In this document: in pieces, positions 24,451-32,218 of the stretch
How positions within the stretch are numbered: the stretch's first letter is position 1
How the letters are laid out: each line of letters opens with the position of its first letter
Origin: Clostridia bacterium
GTDB lineage: Bacteria > Bacillota > Clostridia > Oscillospirales > Ruminococcaceae
Length of the DNA stretch: 51,329 nucleotides
Direction of reading: 5' to 3'
Assembly (NCBI GenBank): GCA_021152595.1
Contig: JAGKVC010000003.1
Location: forward strand, 1-51,329
Position numbers and translations under genes: made by a program
Notes under the pieces: generated by a model
Databases searched by the model: none
What the model was told of the DNA's origin: nothing
Seen by the model: only the letters and a program-made list of their open reading frames with translations

Positions 24451-26673
24451 ATGCCGCCGAAAATGGTCCTCGCTATGAAAGGCACCGTCGATGATGTCAT
24501 GTTCTACAAAGAAGAGGACGGCTATATCGTTTTCGATCTTGAGACCGAGGAAGCGATGGTCACAGTCGTCGGAGAGCTGGGATTGCTCGAGCCCGGTGAG
24601 GAGGTCGAGCTGACCGGCAATTTTGTCACGCATCCGCGCTTCGGGCAGCAGTTCCGCGCTGACAGTTGTGTCCGCGCGCTGCCCTCAACCGTCGTCAATA
24701 TTGAACGCTATCTGGCAAGCGGTGTCATCCGCGGGATCGGCAAGGCACTCGCCAAGCGCATTGTCAGCGAATTCGGCGAGTTTACATTGCAGGTCATCGA
24801 AAAAGAACCGGAAAAGCTCTGCCGCATCAAGGGCATCTCGCCGCAGAAATGTGAGGAGATTTCCGAAGCCGCACAGCAGATCTTCGGACTGCGCAGCTTA
24901 ATGGGCAGACTCGCCGCTTTCAGCATTCCGGCATCCGTTGCGATGAAGGCATACCGCCGCTGGGGTACACCGGCTTGGGAGCTGATTCAGGAGAATCCCT
25001 ACCGGCTCTGCACTGAGGGCATCGGGCTGGATTTCCGCGCCGCGGAGCGTATTGCATCTGCCCTGCAAATTCCATCGAATTCCCCGAAGCGCCTTCTCGC
25101 AGGCTTCCGCTGGCTGCTCGAGACCGCCGCACTGGAGGGACATACCTGCCTGCCCTTTGCGGATTTCCATACGATCGCATTGCAGGGACTTGGCATTCAG
25201 GAGCAGGATTTTCAGTCCGGCTATGACGAGGCAATCGAGGAGCGCGTGATCTATCTCTATCACGCGGCAGAGGGCGATTTTATCTATCTGGATCTCTATT
25301 ATCAGGCGGAGGATTTCATCGCCTCACGCATCGCGGCGAAGCTGGCTTTCTCCTCGCCGGAGGAATTCGACTGCGCCAAGGCGATCGAGCAGGAGGAGCA
25401 GGCGACCGGAATCACCTACGCGGAACAGCAGAAAAAGGCAATCTCTGCTGCATTTTCACGCGGTATTATGGTACTGACGGGCGGCCCCGGTACCGGTAAA
25501 ACCACGACGCTCAACGGCGTCATTCATCTCTGCACAAAGGCAGGCAGTACCGTTCTGCTCGCCGCGCCGACCGGCAGAGCTGCCAAGCGCATGACCGAGC
25601 TGACCGGCAAAGAGGCGAAAACAATCCATCGGCTGCTCGGCACCGAATACAACGAAAGCGGCGAGCTGACATTCATGCACGATGAACGGAATCAGCTTCA
25701 GGCAGATGTCATTATCGTGGACGAGGTCTCGATGGTCGATACGCTGCTTTTTGCAGGGCTGCTGCGCGCGGTCCGGCTTTCTGCGCGGATTGTTCTGGTC
25801 GGGGATGTCGATCAGCTTCCTTCTGTCGGCGCAGGGCAGCTTTTGCAGACCTTGATCGAAAGCAAACGCATTCCGGTTGTCCGGCTGACCGAAATCTTCC
25901 GGCAGGCGCAGGAGAGCTGCATCATCCGCAGTGCGCACCGCATTGTCAACGGCGAAATGCCGGATCTGCTTGAAAAACAAAGCGATTTCTTCTTCTTTGA
26001 CCGCCGCAATGCCAATGAAGCGGCTGCATTCCTCAAGGATCTGTACAGCCGCCGCCTGCCGCAGGCTTACGGATTTACGCCGCAGACGGATATTCAGGTG
26101 ATCTCCCCGACGCGCAAGGGCATCGTCGGAACGATCGCGCTGAATCAGATGCTTCAGGAGACCGTCAATCCGCCGCAGTACGGCAAAATGATCATGAAAA
26201 ATCTGCTCTATACCTTCCGCGAGGGCGACAAGGTCATGCAGATCCAGAATCAGTATGAAATGGAATGGGTGAAGGATCAGGAGCGCGGCGCCGGCATTTT
26301 CAACGGCGATATGGGCACCGTTACGGTGATCGACAAGGCATCCAATACATTGAAGGTCGATTTTGACGGCAAGATCGTGACCTATCGCCCCGATCAGCTC
26401 GATCAGCTTGAGCTTGCCTATGCTGTTACGGTACACAAAAGTCAGGGCAGCGAATTTGAAGCTGTGATTCTCGTCCTGCCTGAGGGCAGAGACCGACTCA
26501 GCTACCGCAGTCTGCTGTATACGGCGGTCACGCGCGCAAAAAAGCTGCTGATCCTGATCGGTTCGCCTTACAAGGTACGCGAAATGGTACAGAATCATCA
26601 GCGAACTGTGCGGTACTCCTGCCTCTCGGATATGCTGCAAAATATGCTCAGCCGCGAGGAGGATGAATCGTGA
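24451..26673 (+). CDS. recD2: RecD2-type ATP-dependent DNA helicase
   Basis: 740 residues, normal for RecD2 of bacteria lacking RecBC. The N-terminal OB-like region is at about 5-75. Helix-hairpin-helix motifs lie at about 92-145 (GVIRGIGKALAKRI, CRIKGISPQKCEEI). Walker A is TGGPGTGKTT (343-352) and Walker B is IIVDEVSMVD (421-430). The C-terminal SF1B motifs include GDVDQLPSVGAGQ and TVHKSQGSEF (motif V/VI region). It is a 5'-3' helicase of DNA repair and replication-fork processing. The ATG at 24451 follows AAAGGAG, and an earlier in-frame start lies inside the promoter. It overlaps comF by 4 nt. Confidence 0.95.
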   Translation: MPPKMVLAMKGTVDDVMFYKEEDGYIVFDLETEEAMVTVVGELGLLEPGEEVELTGNFVTHPRFGQQFRADSCVRALPSTVVNIERYLASGVIRGIGKALAKRIVSEFGEFTLQVIEKEPEKLCRIKGISPQKCEEISEAAQQIFGLRSLMGRLAAFSIPASVAMKAYRRWGTPAWELIQENPYRLCTEGIGLDFRAAERIASALQIPSNSPKRLLAGFRWLLETAALEGHTCLPFADFHTIALQGLGIQEQDFQSGYDEAIEERVIYLYHAAEGDFIYLDLYYQAEDFIASRIAAKLAFSSPEEFDCAKAIEQEEQATGITYAEQQKKAISAAFSRGIMVLTGGPGTGKTTTLNGVIHLCTKAGSTVLLAAPTGRAAKRMTELTGKEAKTIHRLLGTEYNESGELTFMHDERNQLQADVIIVDEVSMVDTLLFAGLLRAVRLSARIVLVGDVDQLPSVGAGQLLQTLIESKRIPVVRLTEIFRQAQESCIIRSAHRIVNGEMPDLLEKQSDFFFFDRRNANEAAAFLKDLYSRRLPQAYGFTPQTDIQVISPTRKGIVGTIALNQMLQETVNPPQYGKMIMKNLLYTFREGDKVMQIQNQYEMEWVKDQERGAGIFNGDMGTVTVIDKASNTLKVDFDGKIVTYRPDQLDQLELAYAVTVHKSQGSEFEAVILVLPEGRDRLSYRSLLYTAVTRAKKLLILIGSPYKVREMVQNHQRTVRYSCLSDMLQNMLSREEDES

Positions 26674-27341
26674 ACCGCGCCGCCATGCTGCTGCTGGATA
26701 TTCTCTATCCGAACCGCTGCGACTGCTGCAACGACCGCATTCCGTATGATATGCTGCTCTGTGAGGAATGCATCGGGCTTCTGCTCGGACAGCGCATCGA
26801 CTTTGCCGACTGGGCGCAGAATCATCCGGCGCATCCGTGGACAGCAGGCACTGCACTGTTTTCGTATGCGGATGCTGCGCGGACCGGTGTGCTTGCCATG
26901 AAGGACGGCAGGCGCGGTTTCTGCCGGTTTTCCGCCAAGCTGCTTGCCGAATCACTCGCGGAGACTGCCGGTATCGACTTTGTGACATGGGTTCCGGTGA
27001 CGCGGTCGCGCAGGAGACAGCAAGGCTTTGCGCATGCGGAATATCTCGCGGAATGCATCGCCGAAGAGCTGGGAATCCCCTCGCGCGGCGGATTGCTGCA
27101 AGAGCAGGCCGGATCGGTCCGGCAGCATGATCTTCCGGCTGCGGAGCGCGAGATCTATGCACAGCGCTTCACCGGCACCGGTGCCGATCTCCGCGGTATG
27201 CATATTCTGCTCGCGGACGATATCCTGACAACCGGCGCAACGCTCCGCCGCTGTACTTCACTGCTGCTCGAAATGGGCGCGGCGCGCGTCGATATCGCCG
27301 TGATCTGCGCCGGAGTAAAGGTATCGCTGCGCGATGATTGA
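26670..27341 (+). CDS. comF: ComF family protein (amidophosphoribosyltransferase-like)
   Basis: 223 residues. The N-terminal zinc ribbon (NRCDCCNDRI ... LLCEECIGLL) and the C-terminal phosphoribosyltransferase loop ILLADDILTTGATLRRC are the ComF/GntX signatures. RRQQGFAHAEYLAE is also typical. ComF is needed for DNA uptake in competent bacteria, probably handling single-stranded DNA entry; whether competence exists here is unknown. The start is GTG at 26670, overlapping the recD2 stop (GTGA), with GAGGAGG 7 nt upstream, so the two are translationally coupled. Repeat C copy 4 begins 3 nt after the stop. Confidence 0.93.
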   Translation: MNRAAMLLLDILYPNRCDCCNDRIPYDMLLCEECIGLLLGQRIDFADWAQNHPAHPWTAGTALFSYADAARTGVLAMKDGRRGFCRFSAKLLAESLAETAGIDFVTWVPVTRSRRRQQGFAHAEYLAECIAEELGIPSRGGLLQEQAGSVRQHDLPAAEREIYAQRFTGTGADLRGMHILLADDILTTGATLRRCTSLLLEMGAARVDIAVICAGVKVSLRDD

Positions 27342-27344
27342 TTC

Positions 27345-27446
27345 GGTATCCGACGGATTGACAATGGGGCGCTCGCACGCTTTGCTCCCCCATGCCGAAG
27401 GAATATTCTGGGAATCCCGATTTTGATATATGGATAAATGAAGCCG
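27345..27446 (+). repeat. 3'-end repeat, family C copy 4
   Basis: It begins GGTATCCGACGGATTGAC, then AATGGGGCGCTCGCACGC, GGGAATCCCGATTTTGATAT, and ATGAAGCCGCTC running into the terminator. It lacks three bases of the head found in other copies. Confidence 0.78.
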
Positions 27447-27485
27447 CTCAATTTACGCATTATGCAAAATTGAGCGGCTTTATTA
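27441..27485 (+). terminator. Bidirectional terminator between comF and the GGDEF gene
   Basis: AAGCCGCTCAATTT / AAATTGAGCGGCTT with an 11-nt loop (27441-27480) and T-rich flanks on both strands. The converging gene ends at 27501. Confidence 0.9.
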
Positions 27486-27500
27486 TATTTCAGTATTGTA

Positions 27501-29408
27501 TTACCGGCGGAGATAGCGCGAGGTGCTCTTGCGCTTTTTCTGCTCATACATATTCTGATCTGCCAGTGCGATCAGTGCAAAGAGCTTCATATCCGCTTCG
27601 ACATGGGTGACATACGAGCCGATGCTCGCATTCAGCTCATAGGGCTTATTGATCACCGAATTGACCTCCTTGAGCTGCTTGAAGAAATCCTGCTCAAACA
27701 GCTCCGCATCCTCCTGTGTCAGTCCGGCGCCGATCGTGATGAACTCGTCTCCGCCGAACCGCGCACAGATCTGACCGGAGCGGCAGCAGCTCTGAATGAT
27801 CTCCGCGAGCTTGTGCAGCGCAAAATCGCCCTCATCGTGTCCGAAATTGTCGTTGACATATTTCAGACCGTCCATATCAATGAACGAGATCATCAGCGTT
27901 TTATGCGCCTGCATGCAGTGCTTGAACATCTGATCGGCAAGGCGGATGAAGCCGTTTCGGTTATAGATGCCGCAGAGCGGATCAATCACATAGAGCCGGT
28001 CAAGCTCACGGATCGCATTGTTCAGATGGAGCAGCTTCCGGATATTCTCGAAGGAATGGCTGATATTCATCATCAGCGAATGGCAGAGCATTGTGCGGCG
28101 CGGGAAATCGGTATTCGTGAAGATATAGTAGCCGAGGCAGTGCTCGCGGAAGTGCAGCGGGAAGAAATAGCTCATATTGCCTGCATTCTCCGGCGGAAAC
28201 GGGAACAGATCGGCACTGCGGAAGCGATTCAGCTCTCCGATGCCGCTTGCCTGCCAGATCAGCGGTGCGCTCATATATTCCGTATAGCCGACGGTCTGAC
28301 GCTCGCTGCCCTGCTCCCGGAAGGCACTCTCCCAATTCTCGCAGAGGCAGATGCAGCACTGTTCGCATTCGATCTCATGCAGATATTGCGAGATCGTGCG
28401 GATGCATTCCTCGGGTGTTTCCGTGACCGCCATTGCAGAGGTCAGCCGGTTCAGAAGCGATGCACCGGAGCGGAACCGTTTGATCGTATCGTAGGTCGTG
28501 GTTTTATATTTCCGGATGTCGATCTGACCGGTTGTCAGGCAGCCGCAGCTCTCCTGATAGACGGGCTCTGCTTCCAGCGTGACCGTTTTCTCACAGGATT
28601 CACCGCGGAAAATCCGGTCGAGCAGCGCACACGCGGCTCTGCCTGCTGCCTCCAGCGGACGCGCAACAGATGTCAGCGAGGGATTGTGATGCCGCGCGTA
28701 ATAGGTGAGATCAAAGCCCGTGACGATCACATCCTCCGGCACGCGGATTCCGTTATCTGTCAGGACGCTGATCGTCTCCAGCGCCATTGCATCATTCGCG
28801 GCGATGATCGCATCCGGCATCGGCAGTCCGCTTGTCAGCAGCGCATCGGCAGCGCGCTTGCCGTCGATCGGACGGAAGCCGCCGAAGTAGACGCGGTTTG
28901 CATCGACCGGCAGATCATGCTCCGCCATGACCGCGAGAAATGCCTCATAGCGCTCCTTCGCTTCGGGATTTTCAAGCGGTCCGGAGATGAAGTTGATCGT
29001 TTTTGCGCCGTGCTGCTCAATCACATGGGCGACCATCTGCCGCATTGCCGCGGTGTTGTCGATCCGCACATTATAGAACGTGGGATCGGTGCCGCAGTCG
29101 AATACTGCCGCCGGAATTCCCGATGCACGGACATCCGCACAGACGCGCTCGCGCGTTTCGAGATCCCCGATCGTATTCGTCAGCAGAATCGCGCCGTCAA
29201 ACATGCTGTAATTGACGAGCCGATAGATATTGTATTCACCGACATCGTAGAGAGTATTCGAGAGTACGCCGCCGAAGCATGCAAAGACAGAGACATTGAA
29301 CTGAAACTCCTTTGCAGCCTGCTCGATGCCGTCCAGAATGCTGCCCTGATATTCTTCATCGGTTCCGGCAACCAGAACCGCAATCTTCCTGATCGGATTG
29401 TTTTGCAT
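27501..29408 (-). CDS. LacI-type sensor domain fused to GGDEF diguanylate cyclase
   Basis: 635 residues. Residues about 7-285 match the periplasmic-binding-like sugar-sensing domain of LacI regulators (RKIAVLVAGTDEEYQGSILD, then PDAIIAANDAMALETISVL, DVIVTGFD), but there is no helix-turn-helix and no signal peptide. A middle region (about 300-470) looks GAF-like and Cys-rich (CEQCCICLC). The C-terminal GGDEF domain (about 470-635) has the active site RFGGDEF (550-556) and DMDGLKYVNDNFGHDEGD. It should make cyclic di-GMP from two GTP in response to a cytosolic ligand. The I-site position reads RSGQ instead of RxxD, so product inhibition may be lost. The ATG at 29408 follows GGGGGA. Monocistronic. 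Confidence 0.9.
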   Translation of the reverse strand: MQNNPIRKIAVLVAGTDEEYQGSILDGIEQAAKEFQFNVSVFACFGGVLSNTLYDVGEYNIYRLVNYSMFDGAILLTNTIGDLETRERVCADVRASGIPAAVFDCGTDPTFYNVRIDNTAAMRQMVAHVIEQHGAKTINFISGPLENPEAKERYEAFLAVMAEHDLPVDANRVYFGGFRPIDGKRAADALLTSGLPMPDAIIAANDAMALETISVLTDNGIRVPEDVIVTGFDLTYYARHHNPSLTSVARPLEAAGRAACALLDRIFRGESCEKTVTLEAEPVYQESCGCLTTGQIDIRKYKTTTYDTIKRFRSGASLLNRLTSAMAVTETPEECIRTISQYLHEIECEQCCICLCENWESAFREQGSERQTVGYTEYMSAPLIWQASGIGELNRFRSADLFPFPPENAGNMSYFFPLHFREHCLGYYIFTNTDFPRRTMLCHSLMMNISHSFENIRKLLHLNNAIRELDRLYVIDPLCGIYNRNGFIRLADQMFKHCMQAHKTLMISFIDMDGLKYVNDNFGHDEGDFALHKLAEIIQSCCRSGQICARFGGDEFITIGAGLTQEDAELFEQDFFKQLKEVNSVINKPYELNASIGSYVTHVEADMKLFALIALADQNMYEQKKRKSTSRYLRR

Positions 29409-29468
29409 AGAATCCCCCGTTCCCTGATTTATGTAAAACATTTTGACTATTCACTATTCTCCATTATT

Positions 29469-29497
29469 ATTATAGCACGAGTGATAAAAAAAATCAA
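29469..29497 (-). promoter_or_regulatory. Promoter of the LacI-GGDEF gene
   Basis: On minus, TTGATT - 17 nt ending TGC - TATAAT. Confidence 0.85.
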
Positions 29498-29606
29498 GTT
29501 GTTTATCGATATTTAGCGATTTTTAAGAATCCGCCGCTGCCGACTCGGGACCGTTCTGCCAGCTCCTGCATAGGATAGGGTATTCGGCAGGAAAGGGGGG
29601 ATTCTG

Positions 29607-29804
29607 ATGAAGCACATACACCCTGTGACCGCAGGCATGCGCGCCGCGCGAACCTTTTTGCAGTCGGCATGCGGAATGCTCGCGGCGGTTCTGCTCTGCG
29701 CCTGGAGCGGACATCTGCCCGAACTCCCCGGCTGGCAGCTTGCGCTGATGATCCTCTTTGCTTCGGCGGCTGCGGCAGGCATCGCGCGGATCATGAATGC
29801 ATGA
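29607..29804 (+). CDS. Small two-helix membrane protein, holin-like
   Basis: 65 residues with two hydrophobic segments (about 19-34 and 44-62) separated by a short GHLPELPGW turn, and a basic N-terminus (RAARTF). Size and layout resemble small phage-type holins, but no phage genes are near. The start ATG follows AAAGGGGGGA. No good promoter is visible. Downstream lie a GAGCGGCTT hairpin and family B repeats. It could also be an unrelated small membrane peptide. Confidence 0.55.
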   Translation: MKHIHPVTAGMRAARTFLQSACGMLAAVLLCAWSGHLPELPGWQLALMILFASAAAAGIARIMNA

Positions 29805-29869
29805 TCTGCTGGATTTACGTATTTACTTCATTTTTATCGCGCTGTTTTGCATCATGTATCTGCAAGGCA

Positions 29870-29902
29870 AAGCCGCTCCCGTTTACGCAACAGGAGCGGC
29901 TT
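29870..29902 (+). terminator. Hairpin after the small membrane protein gene
   Basis: AGCCGCTCC / GGAGCGGCT with loop cgtttacgcaaca, followed by TCATTCTG. The T-run is weak. It is repeated with small changes at 30159-30190. Confidence 0.5.
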
Positions 29903-29937
29903 CATTCTGTCTATGCCCTCATTATCAATTCGTCAGA

Positions 29938-30122
29938 GACACTGGTATAAAGATGTATCCGCTGCGCGGATGCGATTTTGAATGGGCACCTCTATCGCAG
30001 GTGCCCAAGCCCTCGAGCTCTTAATACGCTTGGGGAGTTCCGCACTCTGCGGAGTGCGGCTTAGGGCGCTGCCCTAAGAACCTGCGAGCTTTTGAAAAAG
30101 CTCGACCAAAACTTTTATATTG
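29938..30122 (+). repeat. Multi-hairpin repeat, family B copy 2
   Basis: The same order of hairpins as copy 1: ATCCGCTGCGCGGAT, GGGCACCTCTATCGCAGGTGCCC, CCGCACTCTGCGGAGTGCGG, TTAGGGCGCTGCCCTAA, GAGCTTTTGAAAAAGCTC. It and copy 3 form a tandem duplication with a period of about 290 nt that also includes the upstream 29872-29937. The gene-free stretch 29805-30476 is composed of these copies. Confidence 0.88.
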
Positions 30123-30227
30123 GCGCTGGTGCTGCGTTTTTTGTGTGCGCCGACAGAATGCCGCTCCCGTTTATGCAAATCGGAGCGGCTTCATTCTGTC
30201 TATGCCCTCATTATCAATCTGTCAGAG

Positions 30228-30416
30228 ACACTGGTATAAAGATGTATCCGCTGCGCGGATGCGATTGTAGAATGGGCACCTCTATCGCAGGTGCCAAAGC
30301 CCTCGAGCTCTTAATACGATGGGGTGTTCCGCACTCTGCGGAGTGCGGCTTAGGGCGCTGCCCTAAGAACCTGCGAGCTTTTGAAAAAGCTCGACCAAAA
30401 CTTTTATATTGGCGCT
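30228..30416 (+). repeat. Multi-hairpin repeat, family B copy 3
   Basis: Differs from copy 2 at only a handful of bases over about 185 nt, so the duplication is recent. It abuts repeat C copy 5. Confidence 0.88.
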
Positions 30417-30454
30417 CATTCAGCGTGTCACATATCCGGAATGCTTTAGCAATA

Positions 30455-30598
30455 CGGAGCGGCTTCATTCATCTCATCATAAAAATGGGATTCCAAAGGG
30501 ATAAATCCCTTTGGCGGGGTTTGGGGGCTCGATGTTTGCGCAGCAAACTCGACACAGCGCAGCGCGGAGAGCCCCATTATAAATCCGTCGGAGACACC
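30455..30598 (-). repeat. 3'-end repeat, family C copy 5, inserted in dpaA
   Basis: On minus it begins GGTGTCTCCGACGGATTT and ATAATGGGGCTC. A hairpin insert (CGAGTTTGCTGCGCAAACATCG) follows, then CCAAAGGGATTTATCCCTTTGG, GAATCCCATTTTTATG and AATGAAGCCGCTC. It starts inside the dpaA reading frame and supplies its stop codon. Confidence 0.85.
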
Positions 30599-31202
30599 GC
30601 TCTCCCGGTTTCCGCACAGCGCCTTGCGTCCGCGCAAGGTCGGTACACCGCCGCGCCGCGACGGTCACCTCAGCACCGAGCGCACGGAGCCTTGCCTGTA
30701 GCGCGCGGCTCACTCTCCCTGCCCCGAGTATCAGGCACAGCAGTTTGTGCATCACGACCGGTAGCTCCTGCATGGCAATCTGAATCGCGCCCTCGGCGGT
30801 CGGGACAGCGTTGCGCAGGGCAAAGGTCTCCTCCGCAGCATAATCCGCATATTGCAAGCCTGCCGATTCAATCAGCCTCCGCTCCTGCTCCGTGAATCTG
30901 CCGCCCAGCACAAGTCCGTCCTGCCGCACCAGCGGAAGCAGCGCCGAAAGCCGGATCGCACTGCTGCCGAACGGCGTATGCAGAAAGCCGCCGTCCTGCG
31001 TGACGGGCATCGGCAGAATCAGGGCATCAAGCATCTGCGGCAGGTCGCGTATATGTTCCGCTGCCGTCAGGGTATCCGGCAGTGTCCCGAAGCGGTCAAA
31101 GCCCGTGACGGTGACCTTGCAGGTTCTGCTCAGCTCCTCCGCCGCGCTAAGCTGCCGCAGATCACCGCCTGCGACGAGCAGCCGTTTTTGTGTATCTGTC
31201 AT
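30477..31202 (-). pseudogene. dpaA: Truncated dipicolinate synthase subunit A (DpaA/SpoVFA)
   Basis: Residues 1 to about 200 match DpaA: LLVAGGDLRQLSAAEEL, VTGFDRF, DALILPMPVT, NAVPTAEGAIQIAMQ, and the start of the NAD-binding fold LILGAGRVSRALQARLRALG (about 158-177). At residue about 202 the frame enters repeat C copy 5 and ends with 40 unrelated residues. DpaA is normally about 290-300 residues, so roughly a third, including much of the Rossmann domain, is lost. The usual partner dpaB is absent. DpaA/B make dipicolinate for spores. The ATG at 31202 has the SD AGAGGAG, so the fragment may still be translated, but activity is unlikely. Confidence 0.85.
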
Positions 31203-31299
31203 TCGCTTCACTCCTCTTTCTGTTTGCTCTCCGGTTGAACCGGATTGCTCTATGGTATGCGAATTTTGCCGAAACGGTGCGCAGAAGCAAAGCACAGAA

Positions 31300-31340
31300 A
31301 AGCCGCCCCGATCAGATCATCTCACTGATCGAAGCGGCAT
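31300..31340 (-). terminator. Terminator of the rsmE operon
   Basis: On minus, GCCGCTTCGATCAG / CTGATCGGGGCGGC with a TGAGATGAT loop, then TTTTCTGTGCTTT. It separates the operon from the dpaA remnant. Confidence 0.85.
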
Positions 31341-31343
31341 ATT

Positions 31344-31634
31344 TTATGATTCAGGCTGATCGTTCTTCGCATCTTTCTCCGGTTCCTTCGGCTCGGGCAT
31401 ATCATAGGGACCGCGGACGGCTTTGCAGCGCGGATCCTCCGGCTGCGCAGGCTTTGCGTGTGCCTCCCGGAATGCGTCGATTTTTTTTGCAAGCCACGGT
31501 GTCAGCAGTGCAATGACTGCGACCGCTGCGAAAATCAGAAAAAATTTTCCGATGAATTTTATCAGCACCGGCGTAATATTGACCTTTTCATCGGCATCCG
31601 CGGCGAACATCAGCAGCGGCAGAAGTCGGTTCAT
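31344..31634 (-). CDS. Small single-pass membrane protein of unknown function
   Basis: 96 residues. A hydrophobic helix at about 24-48 (IGKFFLIFAAVAVIALLTPWLAKK) is followed by a Pro/Glu/Lys-rich soluble tail (EPKEPEKDAKNDQPES). No family is recognised. The start overlaps the stop of mnmM (ATGA), with AAAAGGAG 9 nt upstream, so it is coupled to the operon. The tail is probably cytoplasmic or cell-surface and disordered. Confidence 0.75.
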   Translation of the reverse strand: MNRLLPLLMFAADADEKVNITPVLIKFIGKFFLIFAAVAVIALLTPWLAKKIDAFREAHAKPAQPEDPRCKAVRGPYDMPEPKEPEKDAKNDQPES

Positions 31635-32218
31635 TCGGCAATCTCCTTTTTCACGAATACAGCAAAGGGCGGACAGCCTGTCCGGTTCGGGAAGCTGCAC
31701 TGCAATACGGTGTAATACCGGCTCTCCAGCGATGAGAGATATTCGACCAGTGCATCGCGCTCCGAAAAGCCGTTGACGCCGCCGTAATAGATGCACAGCA
31801 CCAGCCAGCCCTCCGGCTTCAGCAGCCGCAGTCCTGCCTCCAGCGCCGCAATACTCGAATCCGCATGCGTGAAGATCTCATGACTGCCGCGCGGCAGCCA
31901 GCCGAAATTGAACACAATGCAGGAGACGGTCTCCGGCTCCGCATATTGCTCCATATTGGCGTGACTGTCAAGATGCAGCTCTGCGGAATAACCGTTTTCC
32001 CTGAGCAGTTCAGCCGCGGAGTCGATCGCTTCCTGCTGAATATCAAATCCGATCACTCTGCCGGATGCGCCTGTCAGCTCACAGAGCAGCTTGGTATCAT
32101 TGCCTCTGCCGCAGGTCGCGTCGATCACGGTGTCACCGGCGCTGACATGCTCGCGCAGAAACCGGTGTGCCAGATCCAGCACGCCGAGCTGCCGTTTGGG
32201 CGTTTTTTTCTCATTCAT
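31631..32218 (-). CDS. mnmM: YtqB/MnmM-type SAM-dependent methyltransferase
   Basis: 195 residues with the class I SAM fold: motif I VIDATCGRGNDTKLL (about 38-52), GRVIGFDIQ, and the family-specific VFNFGWLPRGSHEI and NRTGCPPFAVFVKKE. The family (rRNA_methylase, B. subtilis YtqB) has been assigned to the last step of tRNA 5-methylaminomethyl-2-thiouridine synthesis at U34. I recognise the family firmly and the exact role less so. Its start overlaps the phosphatase stop by 4 nt, and its stop overlaps the next start. It lies in an operon with rsmE, so it is part of an RNA-modification unit. Confidence 0.85.
   Translation of the reverse strand: MNEKKTPKRQLGVLDLAHRFLREHVSAGDTVIDATCGRGNDTKLLCELTGASGRVIGFDIQQEAIDSAAELLRENGYSAELHLDSHANMEQYAEPETVSCIVFNFGWLPRGSHEIFTHADSSIAALEAGLRLLKPEGWLVLCIYYGGVNGFSERDALVEYLSSLESRYYTVLQCSFPNRTGCPPFAVFVKKEIAE

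Noticed and set aside
29797..30024. A 75-codon frame starting at the end of the small membrane protein gene
   Set aside because: No SD, and most of it runs into family B repeat sequence.
30092..30895. A 267-codon plus frame over repeats and opposite dpaA
   Set aside because: It is composed of repeat B, repeat C and antisense dpaA; no domain or SD.
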